Positions 47,040 to 56,726 are shown, counted from the first letter of the stretch. The stretch: DNA of 64,000 nt from an uncultured Eubacteriales bacterium (GCA_900316455.1 ONCX01000025.1:25093-89092); one strand, 5' to 3'. Notes: generated by a model not told the origin, from the sequence alone. Numbers and translations: made by a program.

Positions 47040-49316
47040 CTACTCGTTATTCTTGAGCGCCTGTTCCATGGGAATGCGCCGTATGCGGAGGTACTGCACC
47101 GCGCTGACGGCAAAGTATGAAACAACGCCGATTATCAGCATTTTGGCATACGTCACAGGTGCGATGAAGAATGTCAGCCAACCATTCATTTCCAGCATGT
47201 ATCCGTTGTATATATACCTCATAGCGACGGCTGCAAGCGGCAGGGTGACAACAAGCGAGAAAAGCACGACCCAAGCGGTCGGAGAAATATAGAGCTTACC
47301 CGTTTCACGTCCGCTGTAGCCGAGAATTTTCGTCATGGAAATCGACTGTGAGTTCTTCTCCAATATCAGCTTGGAAAGCATGTATATCATCAGCATATAA
47401 AGAAGTATCGCGAAGCCGCCCATTATGGGGAATACAAGTCCCATACTGTCGTCGAGCTGATCGGCTATTACTACGAGATCGTGTTCGGTAATGACCGACG
47501 CGATGTAGACGTCCTTTATGTCCGTAAGCTTCCTGTCGCTGAGATATCCTGTGAAGTAATCGTCGTCCTTATCGAATGTCTTGCGGAAGAGATCTTCATT
47601 CATAAACACTGCCAGTGAAGCGGGATAGTGTACTATATCTTTTACCTTGAATGTATATGACTTGCCGCTGAATTTTTCTTTGAGAGTCACCTCGTCGCCT
47701 GACTGATAGCCGTATTTTTCCATATATCCCTCGGAGATCAGGATTTCATCGCCGGAGGGAACCGCGTTTTCGGAAATATTGCTGAAATACCCGCTGTCCT
47801 TGGAAATTCCGTATACCATGATCTCTTCTTTGGAGGGCTTGTCAAGCAGTTCGCTAATGCAGTATTCTTCCGCGTCCTTGTCGCTTGTGGAAACCGGAGT
47901 CTTTAGTATATACTGGTAATTCGCAATTTTGCTGTCCATAACCTCGTCGCGGAAGTTGTCCAGAAGCGGAGCCATCATAATTCCGAACAGGAGTATCAGA
48001 TTTGCAAAGAAGATTCCGAGAAAAAGCGTGATGTATGACGGTATATTCTGGAAGATAACCCTCAGACGGAAGCGGGATAGAAAGCGCAGCTTATGGGAAA
48101 GGCGCATGACACGCTTCTTGCCATGTTTGCTGAGATCCCTGCGAAGAAATTTCAGCGGCGAAAGTCTGAGCTTGCGGCTGATGACAAGAAGATTAACCGT
48201 CACCAGAATTACAAGCGGAATGAAGGTTGTCAGCCAGAATGCCTCGGAACTCCATACCGTCCTGTATGGGGTGAGGGAATAGCTGTGCAGGTAAAGCGCG
48301 GCAAAATAATCCTTGAGAACCGTATATCCCACGATGTTACCCAGCACGGCGGCGGTCATTGATACGATTATAGGAAGCGCGATATAGTGCCGCAGAAGCT
48401 CGCCGCGGCTGTAGCCCGAAGCCCGCAGCGTGCCGATTACCGCTGCCTCCTGCTCGATGGTGTTGGATGTTGTGACTGCGAAAATAAACGCCATAACTAC
48501 CATAACAACATACAGCAGCGCGGAAATAAGCGCCTTGTCGCGGCCCATATCCGTTCCGGTGAACGTGATAGCCTGATTGTCTGCGCGCCGGAGGAAGTCG
48601 GTTATTATTGTCCTGCCCGACAGCCATTCCATGATATCCTCAGCCTTTTGCTTGCATTCGTCTGCGGAAAGGCTGCGGTCATTGTTGGTCCAGCTGTAGC
48701 AGTATTTCATTTTATCGGGCTGGATCGCGTCAAAATCAATGTCGCTTACCAATGCGACGGTGAATTGCTTTGCGTCAAACATCATGTCGGTGTTGTTCTT
48801 GAAGAGCGCGCTGTAATCCGTGAGCGCAACAAGACCTGTCACCCTGAAGCGTCTGCCTTCTATGCTCATATAATCTCCGACGGAAATTTCATTGTTTTCA
48901 GCGTAAAGGCGGTCAATGGCAATCTCGCTGATATTGGCAGGATATTCGCCCTCCCAAAGAGCGGTGCGGTTGACGTCGCTTCTCATACGGAACATTCTTA
49001 CAGCGTCACCGTCGTCGGCTTCGCGGTCCGCGTAGAAATTCTCATAGACTCTGATCTTGAAATACCGCTCCATGCCGTCAAAGAATCCATCCTCAGTCGG
49101 CATATAAAGCGTAAAATGCCCGTCCTCGACGTTGTATTCTTCAAAGCTCTCGTCATACGCGGTTTTAAGGCTTATGTCGGATACAAGGAAGCCGGCTACC
49201 ATTGCGATTGTGGCAAATATAAATGTGAAGATCACGACGTACTTTCCAAAGTCGTGAAGCAGCTCGCGGCGCAGCCTTTTGCGAAGGGGATTTCTGACCT
49301 TTTTGGGCTTGTTCAT
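47040..49316 (-). CDS. FtsX/MacB-type ABC transporter permease
   Basis: A 758-residue permease with the duplicated FtsX layout. One N-terminal transmembrane helix (about 25-46) is followed by an extracellular domain (about 47-255), a first FtsX core of three helices (about 262-375), a second helix (about 423-445) with another extracytoplasmic domain (about 450-620), and a second FtsX core of three helices at the end (about 630-740). Such exporters move lipids or peptides or transmit mechanical signals to cell-wall enzymes. The start chosen follows GGAGGTG and lies 19 bases after the ATPase stop; the longer frame would overlap the ATPase. The stop is TAG. Confidence 0.9.
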   Translation of the reverse strand: MNKPKKVRNPLRKRLRRELLHDFGKYVVIFTFIFATIAMVAGFLVSDISLKTAYDESFEEYNVEDGHFTLYMPTEDGFFDGMERYFKIRVYENFYADREADDGDAVRMFRMRSDVNRTALWEGEYPANISEIAIDRLYAENNEISVGDYMSIEGRRFRVTGLVALTDYSALFKNNTDMMFDAKQFTVALVSDIDFDAIQPDKMKYCYSWTNNDRSLSADECKQKAEDIMEWLSGRTIITDFLRRADNQAITFTGTDMGRDKALISALLYVVMVVMAFIFAVTTSNTIEQEAAVIGTLRASGYSRGELLRHYIALPIIVSMTAAVLGNIVGYTVLKDYFAALYLHSYSLTPYRTVWSSEAFWLTTFIPLVILVTVNLLVISRKLRLSPLKFLRRDLSKHGKKRVMRLSHKLRFLSRFRLRVIFQNIPSYITLFLGIFFANLILLFGIMMAPLLDNFRDEVMDSKIANYQYILKTPVSTSDKDAEEYCISELLDKPSKEEIMVYGISKDSGYFSNISENAVPSGDEILISEGYMEKYGYQSGDEVTLKEKFSGKSYTFKVKDIVHYPASLAVFMNEDLFRKTFDKDDDYFTGYLSDRKLTDIKDVYIASVITEHDLVVIADQLDDSMGLVFPIMGGFAILLYMLMIYMLSKLILEKNSQSISMTKILGYSGRETGKLYISPTAWVVLFSLVVTLPLAAVAMRYIYNGYMLEMNGWLTFFIAPVTYAKMLIIGVVSYFAVSAVQYLRIRRIPMEQALKNNE

Positions 49317-49335
49317 ATAAGAAAACACCTCCGCG

Positions 49336-50040
49336 TTACCATTCGAGATCGGCGGCGGCGATCTTCTGTTCATTCATGTAATCCTTGCGAACCATGCCGT
49401 CACGCAGCTTGATAATCTGATCCGCCATGTTTTTGATAGCGTCGTTGTGAGTAACAATTACGATAGTATTGCCATACTTATGGTTAAGCTCTTCAAGCAG
49501 CTTGAGAAGCTCCTTTGAAGTGGCGTAATCCAATGCGCCGGTAGGCTCGTCGCACAGCAGAATATCCGGATTTTTGACGATCGCCCTGCCGATAGCGGTT
49601 CGCTGCTGCTGACCGCCGGAAAGCTGATTTGGTATTTTATTCCTGTGTTCCCACAGTCCGAGGGTTTTCATCAGTTCGTCTATGTCAAGCGTATTGCTGC
49701 CGAGATACGCTCCAACTTCAATATTTTCGCGGACGGTGAGATTCGGTATCAGATTGTAGAATTGAAACACATAGCCCAGATGCTTCCTGCGGTACTGCGT
49801 GAGCTTGCGTTCGCTCATATCGGCGAGCTTTTCGCCGCCTATGCTTACATAGCCGCCGTCCGGCTTTTCTATGCCGCCGATGATATTCAGCAGCGTTGAC
49901 TTGCCGCAGCCGGAGGAGCCGAGAACAACGCAGATATGTCCCTTTTCCACTCCGGCGGTGATTCCCTGCAGCACCTTGACACGGCTCTCGCCTTGTCCGT
50001 AGTATTTTACCAGATTGTTTATTTCAAGAAACGCTCCCAA
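49336..50040 (-). CDS. ABC transporter ATP-binding protein (MacB/LolD type)
   Basis: A 234-residue ATPase of the family that pairs with FtsX-type permeases. Walker A is GSSGCGKST (about 40-48), the signature is LSGGQQQR (about 145-152), Walker B is ILLCDEPTGALD (about 161-172) and the H-loop is IVIVTHN. I choose the TTG that lies 7 bases after GGGAGG; the upstream ATG in frame has no such site. It powers the permease encoded just downstream. The substrate is unknown; a cell-wall or antimicrobial-peptide role is common for this pair. Confidence 0.94.
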   Translation of the reverse strand: MGAFLEINNLVKYYGQGESRVKVLQGITAGVEKGHICVVLGSSGCGKSTLLNIIGGIEKPDGGYVSIGGEKLADMSERKLTQYRRKHLGYVFQFYNLIPNLTVRENIEVGAYLGSNTLDIDELMKTLGLWEHRNKIPNQLSGGQQQRTAIGRAIVKNPDILLCDEPTGALDYATSKELLKLLEELNHKYGNTIVIVTHNDAIKNMADQIIKLRDGMVRKDYMNEQKIAAADLEW

Positions 50041-50210
50041 AATATAACCTCCCAATTTAATAGATGAAAAATTTGAATTGATTATTCTTTCAAACAAACA
50101 TATGATTATTTGTTCATATATTTATAATAACATAAATGTACCGCTTTGTCAATACGGTTTTAATGTTATTTCCGCATTCACTGAAGATTCTGAAAGCAGG
50201 ATTGCGGGAT

Positions 50211-50387
50211 TTATTTTTTTGCGCCGTGGCATATGCCGGCTGAAGGACAGTTGGCACAGCCGCAGCCGCAGGATGATTTGCCGTTCTTTTTGTTTGAAAT
50301 AAGACTGCGGACGGCAAATCCCACGATTATCAGCAGAATCAGACTGACGATGATCGTACCGATATTTGAAATAAAGAAGTTCAGCAT
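50211..50387 (-). CDS. FeoB-associated Cys-rich membrane protein
   Basis: A 58-residue protein matching the FeoB-associated Cys-rich family. One transmembrane helix (about 9-29, IGTIIVSLILLIIVGFAVRSL) is followed by a basic linker and the tail CGCGCANCPSAGICHG (about 40-55), whose five cysteines and one His are the family signature. In Clostridia it sits next to feoA/feoB and is thought to assist ferrous iron uptake. No feoAB is in this window; the gene is preceded by a DtxR-like operator and its own promoter, so it is probably iron-regulated as a single gene. A GGAGGTAA site precedes the ATG. Confidence 0.88.
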   Translation of the reverse strand: MLNFFISNIGTIIVSLILLIIVGFAVRSLISNKKNGKSSCGCGCANCPSAGICHGAKK

Positions 50388-50410
50388 AATAAATTACCTC
50401 CATACATATT

Positions 50411-50429
50411 GTTAGTCAAGCCTAACTAA
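50411..50429 (-). promoter_or_regulatory. DtxR/IdeR-like iron operator
   Basis: The inverted repeat GTTAG-N6-CTAAC within TTAGTTAGGCTTGACTAAC resembles the DtxR-family consensus TTAGGTTAGCCTAACCTAA. It lies 10 bases after the -10 box and about 24 bases before the ATG, where a repressor would block transcription. Confidence 0.65.
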
Positions 50430-50439
50430 TTACAAATAT

Positions 50440-50468
50440 ATGTTAGCACTATCTTTTTAATTTGTCAA
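50440..50468 (-). promoter_or_regulatory. Promoter of the FeoB-associated gene
   Basis: On the minus strand a perfect TTGACA and TAACAT are 17 bases apart with a TGC extension before the -10 box. The operator follows directly. Confidence 0.72.
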
Positions 50469-50535
50469 GGGATTATTTAAAAACACTTTCACACAAAAAA
50501 CATAAAGAATTCCATGAAAAAATTGCGATAAACTC

Positions 50536-50564
50536 TTGACATAGGGAAAACACGGTGATATAAT
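50536..50564 (+). promoter_or_regulatory. Promoter of the trp leader
   Basis: A perfect TTGACA and a perfect TATAAT are 17 bases apart, ending 24 bases before the T-box stem I. Confidence 0.92.
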
Positions 50565-50587
50565 TCGTATAAATTCAATATTATGAA

Positions 50588-50887
50588 AAACCGTTGAAGC
50601 GGAGATAACGGCGGCAATGCCTTTACAGAGAGCCTGCGATGCTGAGAATCAGGCGAGAAACAAACCGTCAAATGGACCGCTGAGGGCGCAGTCAAATGAA
50701 TTTGCCATGTGCTGATTCAAAGTATTCTGCGACGCGGAGACATGCGTGAGTTGTCGGGGATATGATCGTATCCTGTCAAAGCGCACGGCATTGCCGTGAA
50801 TCAAGGTGGCACCGCGGATATTTTATCTTGACAATATTCGTCCTTGACAGAAGTATATTCAATTATTCTTCTGTCAGGGATTTTTTT
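50588..50887 (+). promoter_or_regulatory. T-box leader with Trp (UGG) specifier and terminator
   Basis: Stem I pairs GCGG (50599-50602) with CCGC (50677-50680) and ACGG (50608-50611) with CCGT (50665-50668). Between the right-hand arms the specifier loop reads CAAATGGA, with TGG at 50673-50675, the codon for tryptophan. AGAGAG is at 50627-50632. The 14-base T-box AGGTGGCACCGCGG is at 50804-50817. The terminator pairs TCCTTGACAGAAG with CTTCTGTCAGGGA and ends in seven T. Uncharged tRNA-Trp would stabilise the antiterminator and switch on trpDCFBA. Confidence 0.96.
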
Positions 50888-50964
50888 ATTGCCTGACGGA
50901 AAGAACAATAAATTAAGTATTTTATCAAACGTCAAAATCTTATTACCCAAAGGAGCAAATCAAA

Positions 50965-51996
50965 ATGATCAAGGAAGCAATAATCAAAATCGTAAGCAAG
51001 GGCGACCTCACCTATGATGAGGCATATGCCGTAATGAACGAAATCATGAGCGGGGAAACCACCGCCACGCAGAACGCCGCTTTTCTGTCGGCACTTTCCA
51101 CCAAGAGCGCGAGAGCCGAAACAACCGACGAGATTGCGGGCTGTGCCGCGGCAATGCGCGACCATGCGACAAGGGTCAATACCGGCATGGACGTCTTTGA
51201 AATCGTAGGAACAGGCGGCGACAACGCGCATAGCTTCAATATTTCCACGACCTCCGCGCTCGTAGCGGCGGCTGGCGGCATGAAGGTGGCAAAGCACGGC
51301 AACCGCGCCGCTTCCTCACTCAGCGGAACGGCGGACTGTCTGGAGGCTCTGGGCGTGAATATCAATCAGAGTCCGGCACGTTGCGTGGAGCTTCTCAATG
51401 AGGTTGGAATGTGCTTCTTCTTTGCACAGAAGTACCACTCGTCGATGAAGTACGTTGGTGCGATACGCCGCGAGCTGGGATTCCGCACGGTGTTCAATAT
51501 TCTCGGGCCGCTGACCAATCCGGCTTCGCCTAAGATGCAGCTTCTCGGCGTTTACGACGAATACCTTGTGGAGCCGCTGGCGCAGGTGCTTGTAAGTTTA
51601 GGCGTAAAGCAGGGCATGGTGGTATACGGAATGGATAAGCTCGATGAAATATCACTCAGCGCACCCACTAAAATCTGCGAGATCAAGGACGGCTGGTTCC
51701 GTTCAAATATCGTCAAGCCGGAGGATTTCGGATTTGAACGTTGCAGCAGGGCTGACTTGAAGGGCGGAACTCCGGCAGAGAATGCCGCAACCACACGCTC
51801 CATACTGAGCGGACAGCAGGGACACAAGCGCAACGCGGTTCTGCTGAACGCTGGCGCGGCGCTCTATATAGGCGGCAAGGCTGATTCGATAGAAAAGGGC
51901 GTTGTGCTGGCGTCTGAAATAATTGATTCCGGCGCGGCGCTTGCCACGCTGGACAAATTCATCGAGGTCAGCAACCGTCCGGAGGCTGCACAATGA
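50965..51996 (+). CDS. trpD: Anthranilate phosphoribosyltransferase
   Basis: TrpD joins anthranilate to PRPP, the second step of tryptophan synthesis. The 343-residue chain shows [27 protein letters not shown] (about 73-99, the PRPP-binding glycine loop), [21 protein letters not shown] (about 106-126) and [20 protein letters not shown] (about 168-187), all family marks. A GGAG site precedes the ATG. It is the first gene of the operon, while trpE and trpG, which supply anthranilate, are missing upstream. The stop overlaps the trpC start by four bases. Confidence 0.96.
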   Translation: MIKEAIIKIVSKGDLTYDEAYAVMNEIMSGETTATQNAAFLSALSTKSARAETTDEIAGCAAAMRDHATRVNTGMDVFEIVGTGGDNAHSFNISTTSALVAAAGGMKVAKHGNRAASSLSGTADCLEALGVNINQSPARCVELLNEVGMCFFFAQKYHSSMKYVGAIRRELGFRTVFNILGPLTNPASPKMQLLGVYDEYLVEPLAQVLVSLGVKQGMVVYGMDKLDEISLSAPTKICEIKDGWFRSNIVKPEDFGFERCSRADLKGGTPAENAATTRSILSGQQGHKRNAVLLNAGAALYIGGKADSIEKGVVLASEIIDSGAALATLDKFIEVSNRPEAAQ

Positions 51997-52778
51997 GCAT
52001 TCTCGACGAGCTTGCGGGATATGCGTTGGAACGCGTGCAAAGGGCGATGAAAATAATTCCTGCGGGAGTGATGCGGGAGAACGCTTTTGCCCTGCCAAAG
52101 GGGAACTTCGCCTTTGAGAATGCTCTGAAAAAGCCGGACATTTCATTCATCTGCGAATGTAAGAAGGCTTCTCCGTCAAAGGGACTTATCGCACCGGATT
52201 TTCCTTATCTGCAAATAGCGATGGATTACGAAGCTGCGGGAGCCGACGCGATTTCAGTGCTGACCGAGCCGAAGTGGTTTCTCGGCAGCGACGAATATCT
52301 CAGGGAGATATCGTCCGCCGTTTCGATTCCGTGTCTGCGTAAGGATTTTACGGTGGACGAATACATGATTTATGAGGCAAAGCTCCTTGGCGCGTCCGGG
52401 GTGTTGCTTATCTGCGCGATTCTCAGCCCGTCGCGGCTTGGGGAATATATTTCCCTCTGCGACGAATTAGGGATTTCGGCGCTTGTGGAAGCGCACGACG
52501 AAAATGAGATCAATATGGCGCTGAATGCCGGCGCAAGGATGATCGGCGTGAATAACCGGAATCTCAGGGATTTTACAGTCGATACCTCCAACAGCGCAAG
52601 GCTGCGTTCGCTGATTCCGTCAGACGTGCTTTTTGTCTCCGAAAGCGGGGTGAGCAGCGCGGAGGACGTGGATTTACTGAGGAAAATCGGAGCTGACGCG
52701 GCGCTTGTAGGGGAAACGCTCATGCGTTCACATGACAAGGGAGCAAAGCTGCGGGAGCTGAAAGGAATTAAGTCATGA
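51993..52778 (+). CDS. trpC: Indole-3-glycerol phosphate synthase
   Basis: TrpC closes the indole ring from CdRP. This is a 261-residue TIM-barrel with [12 protein letters not shown] (about 52-63, catalytic Lys), [13 protein letters not shown] (about 87-99), [14 protein letters not shown] (about 115-128), [27 protein letters not shown] (about 171-197) and [11 protein letters not shown] (about 212-222). It is fused to nothing (separate trpF follows). Four-base ATGA overlaps at both ends show translational coupling. Confidence 0.96.
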   Translation: MSILDELAGYALERVQRAMKIIPAGVMRENAFALPKGNFAFENALKKPDISFICECKKASPSKGLIAPDFPYLQIAMDYEAAGADAISVLTEPKWFLGSDEYLREISSAVSIPCLRKDFTVDEYMIYEAKLLGASGVLLICAILSPSRLGEYISLCDELGISALVEAHDENEINMALNAGARMIGVNNRNLRDFTVDTSNSARLRSLIPSDVLFVSESGVSSAEDVDLLRKIGADAALVGETLMRSHDKGAKLRELKGIKS

Positions 52779-53377
52779 CAAAAATTAAGCTGTGCGGTCT
52801 GACGCGACCGGAGGATATTCAAGCCGCAAACGAACTGCGTCCGGAATACGTGGGTTTTGTATTTTATCCCAAGAGCCGTCGCTTTGTCACTCCGGAAAAG
52901 GCTGCGAAGCTAAGGGAATTACTTTCACCTGACATTCATGCGGTGGGTGTGTTTGTTGACGAGCAGCCGGAAGCGGTAGCCGAACTTATGGAACGCGGCG
53001 TGATAGACATTGCACAGCTTCACGGGCGCGAGGATATTTTCTACCGCGAAAGGCTCAGAGGACTGACCGAAAAGCCTGTCATTAAGGCATTCCGCGTTGA
53101 ATGCCCTCAGGACTGCCTTGACGCGGAGAAATTTCCGTCGGACTTCATTCTGCTTGATTCCGGCATGGGAAGCGGCGCGACATTCGACTGGTCGGCAGTT
53201 GCTAAGGTTCGCCGTCCGTACTTCCTCGCCGGAGGGCTGAATGAAAAGAACGTTGCCGCAGCAATACGGAGCCTGCGCCCGTTCGCGGTGGACGTAAGCT
53301 CAGGAATCGAGAGCGGCGGAATAAAGGATATTAAAAAAATGGAGGCATTTGTTGCCGCCGTCAGAAAGGAAGATTAA
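52775..53377 (+). CDS. trpF: Phosphoribosylanthranilate isomerase
   Basis: TrpF performs the Amadori rearrangement of PRA to CdRP. The 200-residue TIM-barrel contains KLCGLTRPEDI (about 4-14, catalytic Cys), YVGFVFYPKSRRFVTPEKA (about 25-43), QLHGRED and LLDSGMGSGATFDWSAV (about 126-142, catalytic Asp), then FLAGGLNEKNV and VDVSSGIESGGIKD. It overlaps trpC by four bases and lies three bases before trpB. Confidence 0.95.
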   Translation: MTKIKLCGLTRPEDIQAANELRPEYVGFVFYPKSRRFVTPEKAAKLRELLSPDIHAVGVFVDEQPEAVAELMERGVIDIAQLHGREDIFYRERLRGLTEKPVIKAFRVECPQDCLDAEKFPSDFILLDSGMGSGATFDWSAVAKVRRPYFLAGGLNEKNVAAAIRSLRPFAVDVSSGIESGGIKDIKKMEAFVAAVRKED

Positions 53378-53380
53378 AAA

Positions 53381-54571
53381 ATGACCAACCCAAACGGACG
53401 CTTCGGAATATACGGCGGGCAATATATCCCCGAAACTCTGATGAATGCCGTCATAGAGCTGGAGGAAGCATATAATCACTACAAGAACGACCCGCAGTTC
53501 AACGCCGAGCTGACGGAGCTATTCAACGAATACGCCGGCAGACCGTCCCGCCTTTATTACGCCGCGAAAATGACGGACGATCTCGGCGGCGCGAAGATTT
53601 ATCTCAAGCGCGAGGATCTTAATCACACCGGCGCCCACAAGATAAACAACGTGCTGGGGCAGGCGCTTCTGGCAAAAAAGATGGGCAAGACTCGTCTTAT
53701 CGCCGAGACCGGCGCTGGACAGCACGGAGTCGCCACCGCCACAGCCGCAGCTCTGATGGGCATGGAATGCGTTGTTTTCATGGGCGAAGAGGACACAAAG
53801 CGGCAGGCGCTCAACGTTTACCGCATGAAGCTGCTCGGAGCGACGGTAATTCCCGTAAGTACAGGCACAGCCACGCTGAAGGACGCCGTTTCCGAAGCGA
53901 TGCGCGAATGGACCTCGCGTATCTCCGACACGCATTACTGCTTAGGCTCGGTCATGGGACCGCACCCGTTCCCGACTATTGTCCGCGATTTTCAGGCGGT
54001 CATTTCCAAGGAGATAAAGCGTCAGATAATGCAAAAGGAGGGACGTCTGCCTGACGCGGTAATCGCGTGTGTGGGCGGCGGATCAAACGCGATCGGCAGC
54101 TTCTATCATTTTATTGAGGATAAGGACGTGCGTCTCATCGGCTGCGAGGCAGCCGGACGCGGAATTGACACATTCGAGACCGCCGCCACCATTTCCACGG
54201 GAAGTGTCGGCATATTCCATGGCATGAAGTCGTATTTCTGTCAGGACAAATTCGGACAGATAGCGCCCGTATATTCGATTTCGGCGGGACTGGATTATCC
54301 TGGAGTCGGACCGGAGCATGCTTGGCTGCACGATATGGGACGCGCCGAGTATGTCGCTGTGACCGACGAGGAAGCAGTGGGGGCGTTTGAATATCTTGCG
54401 CGGACGGAAGGGATAATTCCCGCCATCGAATCAGCGCACGCCGTTTCTCACGCCATGAAGCTCGCCCCGACGCTTGACAAGGACAAGATAATCGTCGTAA
54501 CTATTTCCGGACGCGGCGACAAGGACTGTGCTGCAATAGCTCGCTACAGAGGGGAGGATATACATGAGTAA
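53381..54571 (+). CDS. trpB: Tryptophan synthase beta chain
   Basis: TrpB is a PLP enzyme that condenses indole with serine. The 396-residue chain starts [18 protein letters not shown], carries the PLP lysine in HTGAHKINN (about 83-91), [13 protein letters not shown] (about 107-119), the phosphate-binding GGGSNAIG (about 229-236) and [16 protein letters not shown] (about 295-310). It belongs to the normal TrpB1 type rather than the stand-alone TrpB2. It overlaps trpA by eight bases, as expected for subunits of one complex. Confidence 0.97.
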   Translation: MTNPNGRFGIYGGQYIPETLMNAVIELEEAYNHYKNDPQFNAELTELFNEYAGRPSRLYYAAKMTDDLGGAKIYLKREDLNHTGAHKINNVLGQALLAKKMGKTRLIAETGAGQHGVATATAAALMGMECVVFMGEEDTKRQALNVYRMKLLGATVIPVSTGTATLKDAVSEAMREWTSRISDTHYCLGSVMGPHPFPTIVRDFQAVISKEIKRQIMQKEGRLPDAVIACVGGGSNAIGSFYHFIEDKDVRLIGCEAAGRGIDTFETAATISTGSVGIFHGMKSYFCQDKFGQIAPVYSISAGLDYPGVGPEHAWLHDMGRAEYVAVTDEEAVGAFEYLARTEGIIPAIESAHAVSHAMKLAPTLDKDKIIVVTISGRGDKDCAAIARYRGEDIHE

Positions 54572-55349
54572 TATAGCAAAGGCGTTTGCCGGAGGAAAGG
54601 CGTTCATACCGTTTATAACATGCGGCGATCCCGATTTGGAAACCACGGCAGCCGTCGTTCGTGCGGCTGCCGCTGCCGGCGCGGATTTAATTGAGCTTGG
54701 AATACCATTCTCCGACCCGACAGCCGAAGGTCCCGTTATTCAGGGAGCGAATATCCGCGCTCTGAAAGGCGGGGTCACCACAGACAAAATATTCGACCTC
54801 GTGCGGGAGCTGCGGCGTGACGTGACAATTCCGATGGTGTTTATGACATACGCCAACGTTGTCTTTTCATACGGCGCGGAGAAATTCATATCGACATGCG
54901 CGGAAACCGGCATTGACGGGCTTATACTGCCAGATCTGCCTTTTGAGGAAAAGGAGGAATTCCAGCCGGTCTGTAAAAAGCACAGCGTTGACCTTATATC
55001 GCTCATAGCTCCCACGTCGGCGAACCGTATCGCCATGATAGCGCGTGAAGCGGAGGGCTTTATATACATCGTATCAAGTCTTGGCGTAACGGGCGTAAGA
55101 AGCGAAATCAAGACTGACCTTGCTTCCATTGTGAATGTCATCAGGGAAAACACGAAAATCCCATGCGCTATTGGCTTTGGTATTTCAACTCCGGAGCAGG
55201 CTCGCAGAATGTCCGGACTTTCGGACGGGGTGATAGTCGGCTCCGCGATTATCCGGCTGCTGGAGAAATACGGGAAGGATTCGCCGGAATATGTGGGAGA
55301 ATATGTCAGGCAAATGAAACAGGCTGTTAGAATCGCGATGATGAAGTAG
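54564..55349 (+). CDS. trpA: Tryptophan synthase alpha chain
   Basis: TrpA cleaves indole-3-glycerol phosphate and channels indole to TrpB. The 261-residue TIM-barrel has [15 protein letters not shown] (about 14-28), [19 protein letters not shown] (about 44-62, catalytic Glu and Asp), [11 protein letters not shown] (about 122-132), and [14 protein letters not shown] (about 171-184) with [10 protein letters not shown] near the end. The stop is TAG, a normal stop in this genome. It is the last gene of the operon. Confidence 0.97.
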   Translation: MSNIAKAFAGGKAFIPFITCGDPDLETTAAVVRAAAAAGADLIELGIPFSDPTAEGPVIQGANIRALKGGVTTDKIFDLVRELRRDVTIPMVFMTYANVVFSYGAEKFISTCAETGIDGLILPDLPFEEKEEFQPVCKKHSVDLISLIAPTSANRIAMIAREAEGFIYIVSSLGVTGVRSEIKTDLASIVNVIRENTKIPCAIGFGISTPEQARRMSGLSDGVIVGSAIIRLLEKYGKDSPEYVGEYVRQMKQAVRIAMMK

Positions 55350-55373
55350 TCGGTAAAGAAAATAATATAAAAA

Positions 55374-55418
55374 GGGGCTGTCGCACAAGGAAAATCAAAA
55401 TTCCTGTGAGACAGCCCC
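55374..55418. terminator. Terminator between trpA and a convergent gene
   Basis: GGGGCTGTC-CACA-GGAA pairs with TTCC-TGTG-GACAGCCCC. The T-run is clear on the minus strand (TTTTTATATTA), weaker on the plus strand (GATTTG). The hairpin is of the widespread GGGGCTGTC type seen in many Firmicutes. Confidence 0.75.
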
Positions 55419-55489
55419 GATTTGACAGCATATAGTGAAAAAATACATTATAAGCATAAAGTATGCCATTCTCTGAGCTTTACACTTGT

Positions 55490-55756
55490 TCAGCCGGCTT
55501 GCTGATAGACTTTTTTTCTCGGGAAAATTCCTAAAACAAATGCCACAATTGCAAAGACAATTGCAAATCGGATACCCCATGCAACTGCCGATACAATATA
55601 AGACGCATAGCAGCAGATGTAATAATTTCCAGCGGCAGCCGCACAGGCGCAGAACATGCCTGTAAGAGCGTGTTTGCACAGCGTAATCAGCCATGCCGCC
55701 AGTACCGTCACTATAATAATGCATATAAGCATTGTGAGCCATGTGATTTCCTTCAT
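55490..55756 (-). CDS. Small membrane protein, unknown function
   Basis: From the chosen ATG the product has 88 residues and three or more hydrophobic stretches: about 4-24 (ITWLTMLICIIIVTVLAAWLI), 27-47 (Cys/Ala-rich, FCACAAAAGNYYICCYASY) and 55-77. It ends in a basic GIFPRKK segment. A GGACGTGG sequence precedes the ATG. The longer in-frame ORF starts within the next gene and is not needed. It may be cotranscribed with the two genes upstream. Confidence 0.6.
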   Translation of the reverse strand: MKEITWLTMLICIIIVTVLAAWLITLCKHALTGMFCACAAAAGNYYICCYASYIVSAVAWGIRFAIVFAIVAFVLGIFPRKKVYQQAG

Positions 55757-55776
55757 GATTTCCACGTCCTTTTTTC

Positions 55777-56169
55777 TTATGGTCTGTACCGGCATGAATC
55801 TACAATATGCTGATTGATGTCGCTCCAGTCGGCGCATTGTTTTTTTGCCTCATCGGCTCTGAAAATATTGTGATTGCAGAAGATGTACTTGTTGCCGGTT
55901 CCGCGTTCCTCCTCAAAGCTGGTTGCGTATCGTGAGAATTTCCTGCCCATGAGATAAGGCGCCTTGACTATGTAGCATCTGTAGGAACCGTCTCTGAGCA
56001 TTCTGATCTGAAAAACATATGTGTGATCGTCCTTTTTGAAATCCGTCCTTGCTTCATATTCATATCTGAAATTTTTAGGTCTGAGCATCACAGGCAGTCT
56101 TATTATAAAAACTGCCGCAAGTATAAAAGCGGAAATCATAAATAACCTTTCGCCGCCGAGTTCATTCAT
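55777..56169 (-). CDS. Membrane-anchored protein, unknown function
   Basis: A 130-residue protein with one N-terminal transmembrane helix (about 10-28, FMISAFILAAVFIIRLPVML), after which YRFEYEARTDFKKDDHTYVFQIRMLRDGSYRCYIVKAP and a Cys- and Trp-containing C-terminus follow. The AGGAG site is well placed. I see no known domain. It is 28 bases downstream of the next minus-strand gene. Confidence 0.6.
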   Translation of the reverse strand: MNELGGERLFMISAFILAAVFIIRLPVMLRPKNFRYEYEARTDFKKDDHTYVFQIRMLRDGSYRCYIVKAPYLMGRKFSRYATSFEEERGTGNKYIFCNHNIFRADEAKKQCADWSDINQHIVDSCRYRP

Positions 56170-56197
56170 CTTTCATTCTCCTTTCCGTAATTCCCGT

Positions 56198-56548
56198 TCA
56201 ATCAGCCGACTGAGCCGAGAGAAACGGGAGCAGGCGTATTTCGCTGACATTTCCGACGTCAAAATGATCTGCCGCGGAAGTGACCTCCGAGGCAAACAGA
56301 CTGTACCGGTTCAGGCTGAACGGCATATAATCCCGCGCCCTGTGAGCGTAGATAATTCTTCCCTTTTCATCGAGAAACGAGCAGAGAATGCCCGGTTCGA
56401 CGCTGTCGTTATTGACTCTGAAAGATGGGGAGGAAAACATCATTCCGTAAACCGTCAGCACATCTCTTTGGCTGTCAAACACTACGCTGACGTCTGTAAC
56501 CTCCAGACCTATTTTCTCAGAATGCTCTTTGTCAATTGTCACCTTCAT
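56198..56548 (-). CDS. Hypothetical protein
   Basis: A 116-residue protein with strand-like alternation (MKVTIDKEHSEKIGLEVTDVSVVFDSQRDVLTVYGMMF) and no signal peptide or membrane helix. An AAGGAGG site precedes the ATG. It heads a possible three-gene unit with the two small membrane proteins. Confidence 0.55.
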   Translation of the reverse strand: MKVTIDKEHSEKIGLEVTDVSVVFDSQRDVLTVYGMMFSSPSFRVNNDSVEPGILCSFLDEKGRIIYAHRARDYMPFSLNRYSLFASEVTSAADHFDVGNVSEIRLLPFLSAQSAD

Positions 56549-56700
56549 CGTAAGCGCCTCCTTATTTTATATTTCACAATCCACTTGCTTTTTGATAACG
56601 GCAATGATATAATTGAATCAAAACAAGTCAGAGTGAATTCTTTGTATCTCTAAGAAAATTGTATCACAGCCATTTCATAGAAAAAAATGCAAAATAAAAG

Positions 56701-56726
56701 CCTTTGGCGACCTTTGGCGACCTTTG
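56701..56726 (+). repeat. Short 10-bp tandem repeat
   Basis: The unit CCTTTGGCGA occurs twice and then a third, partial time (CCTTTGAG). It lies about 50 bases before the next gene, within its likely 5' region. Confidence 0.7.

Noticed and set aside
48387-49412. A 341-codon ORF on the plus strand opposite the FtsX-type permease.
   Set aside because: It is antisense to a permease with clear membrane segments and family motifs; its own translation is Cys/His/Arg-rich without structure.
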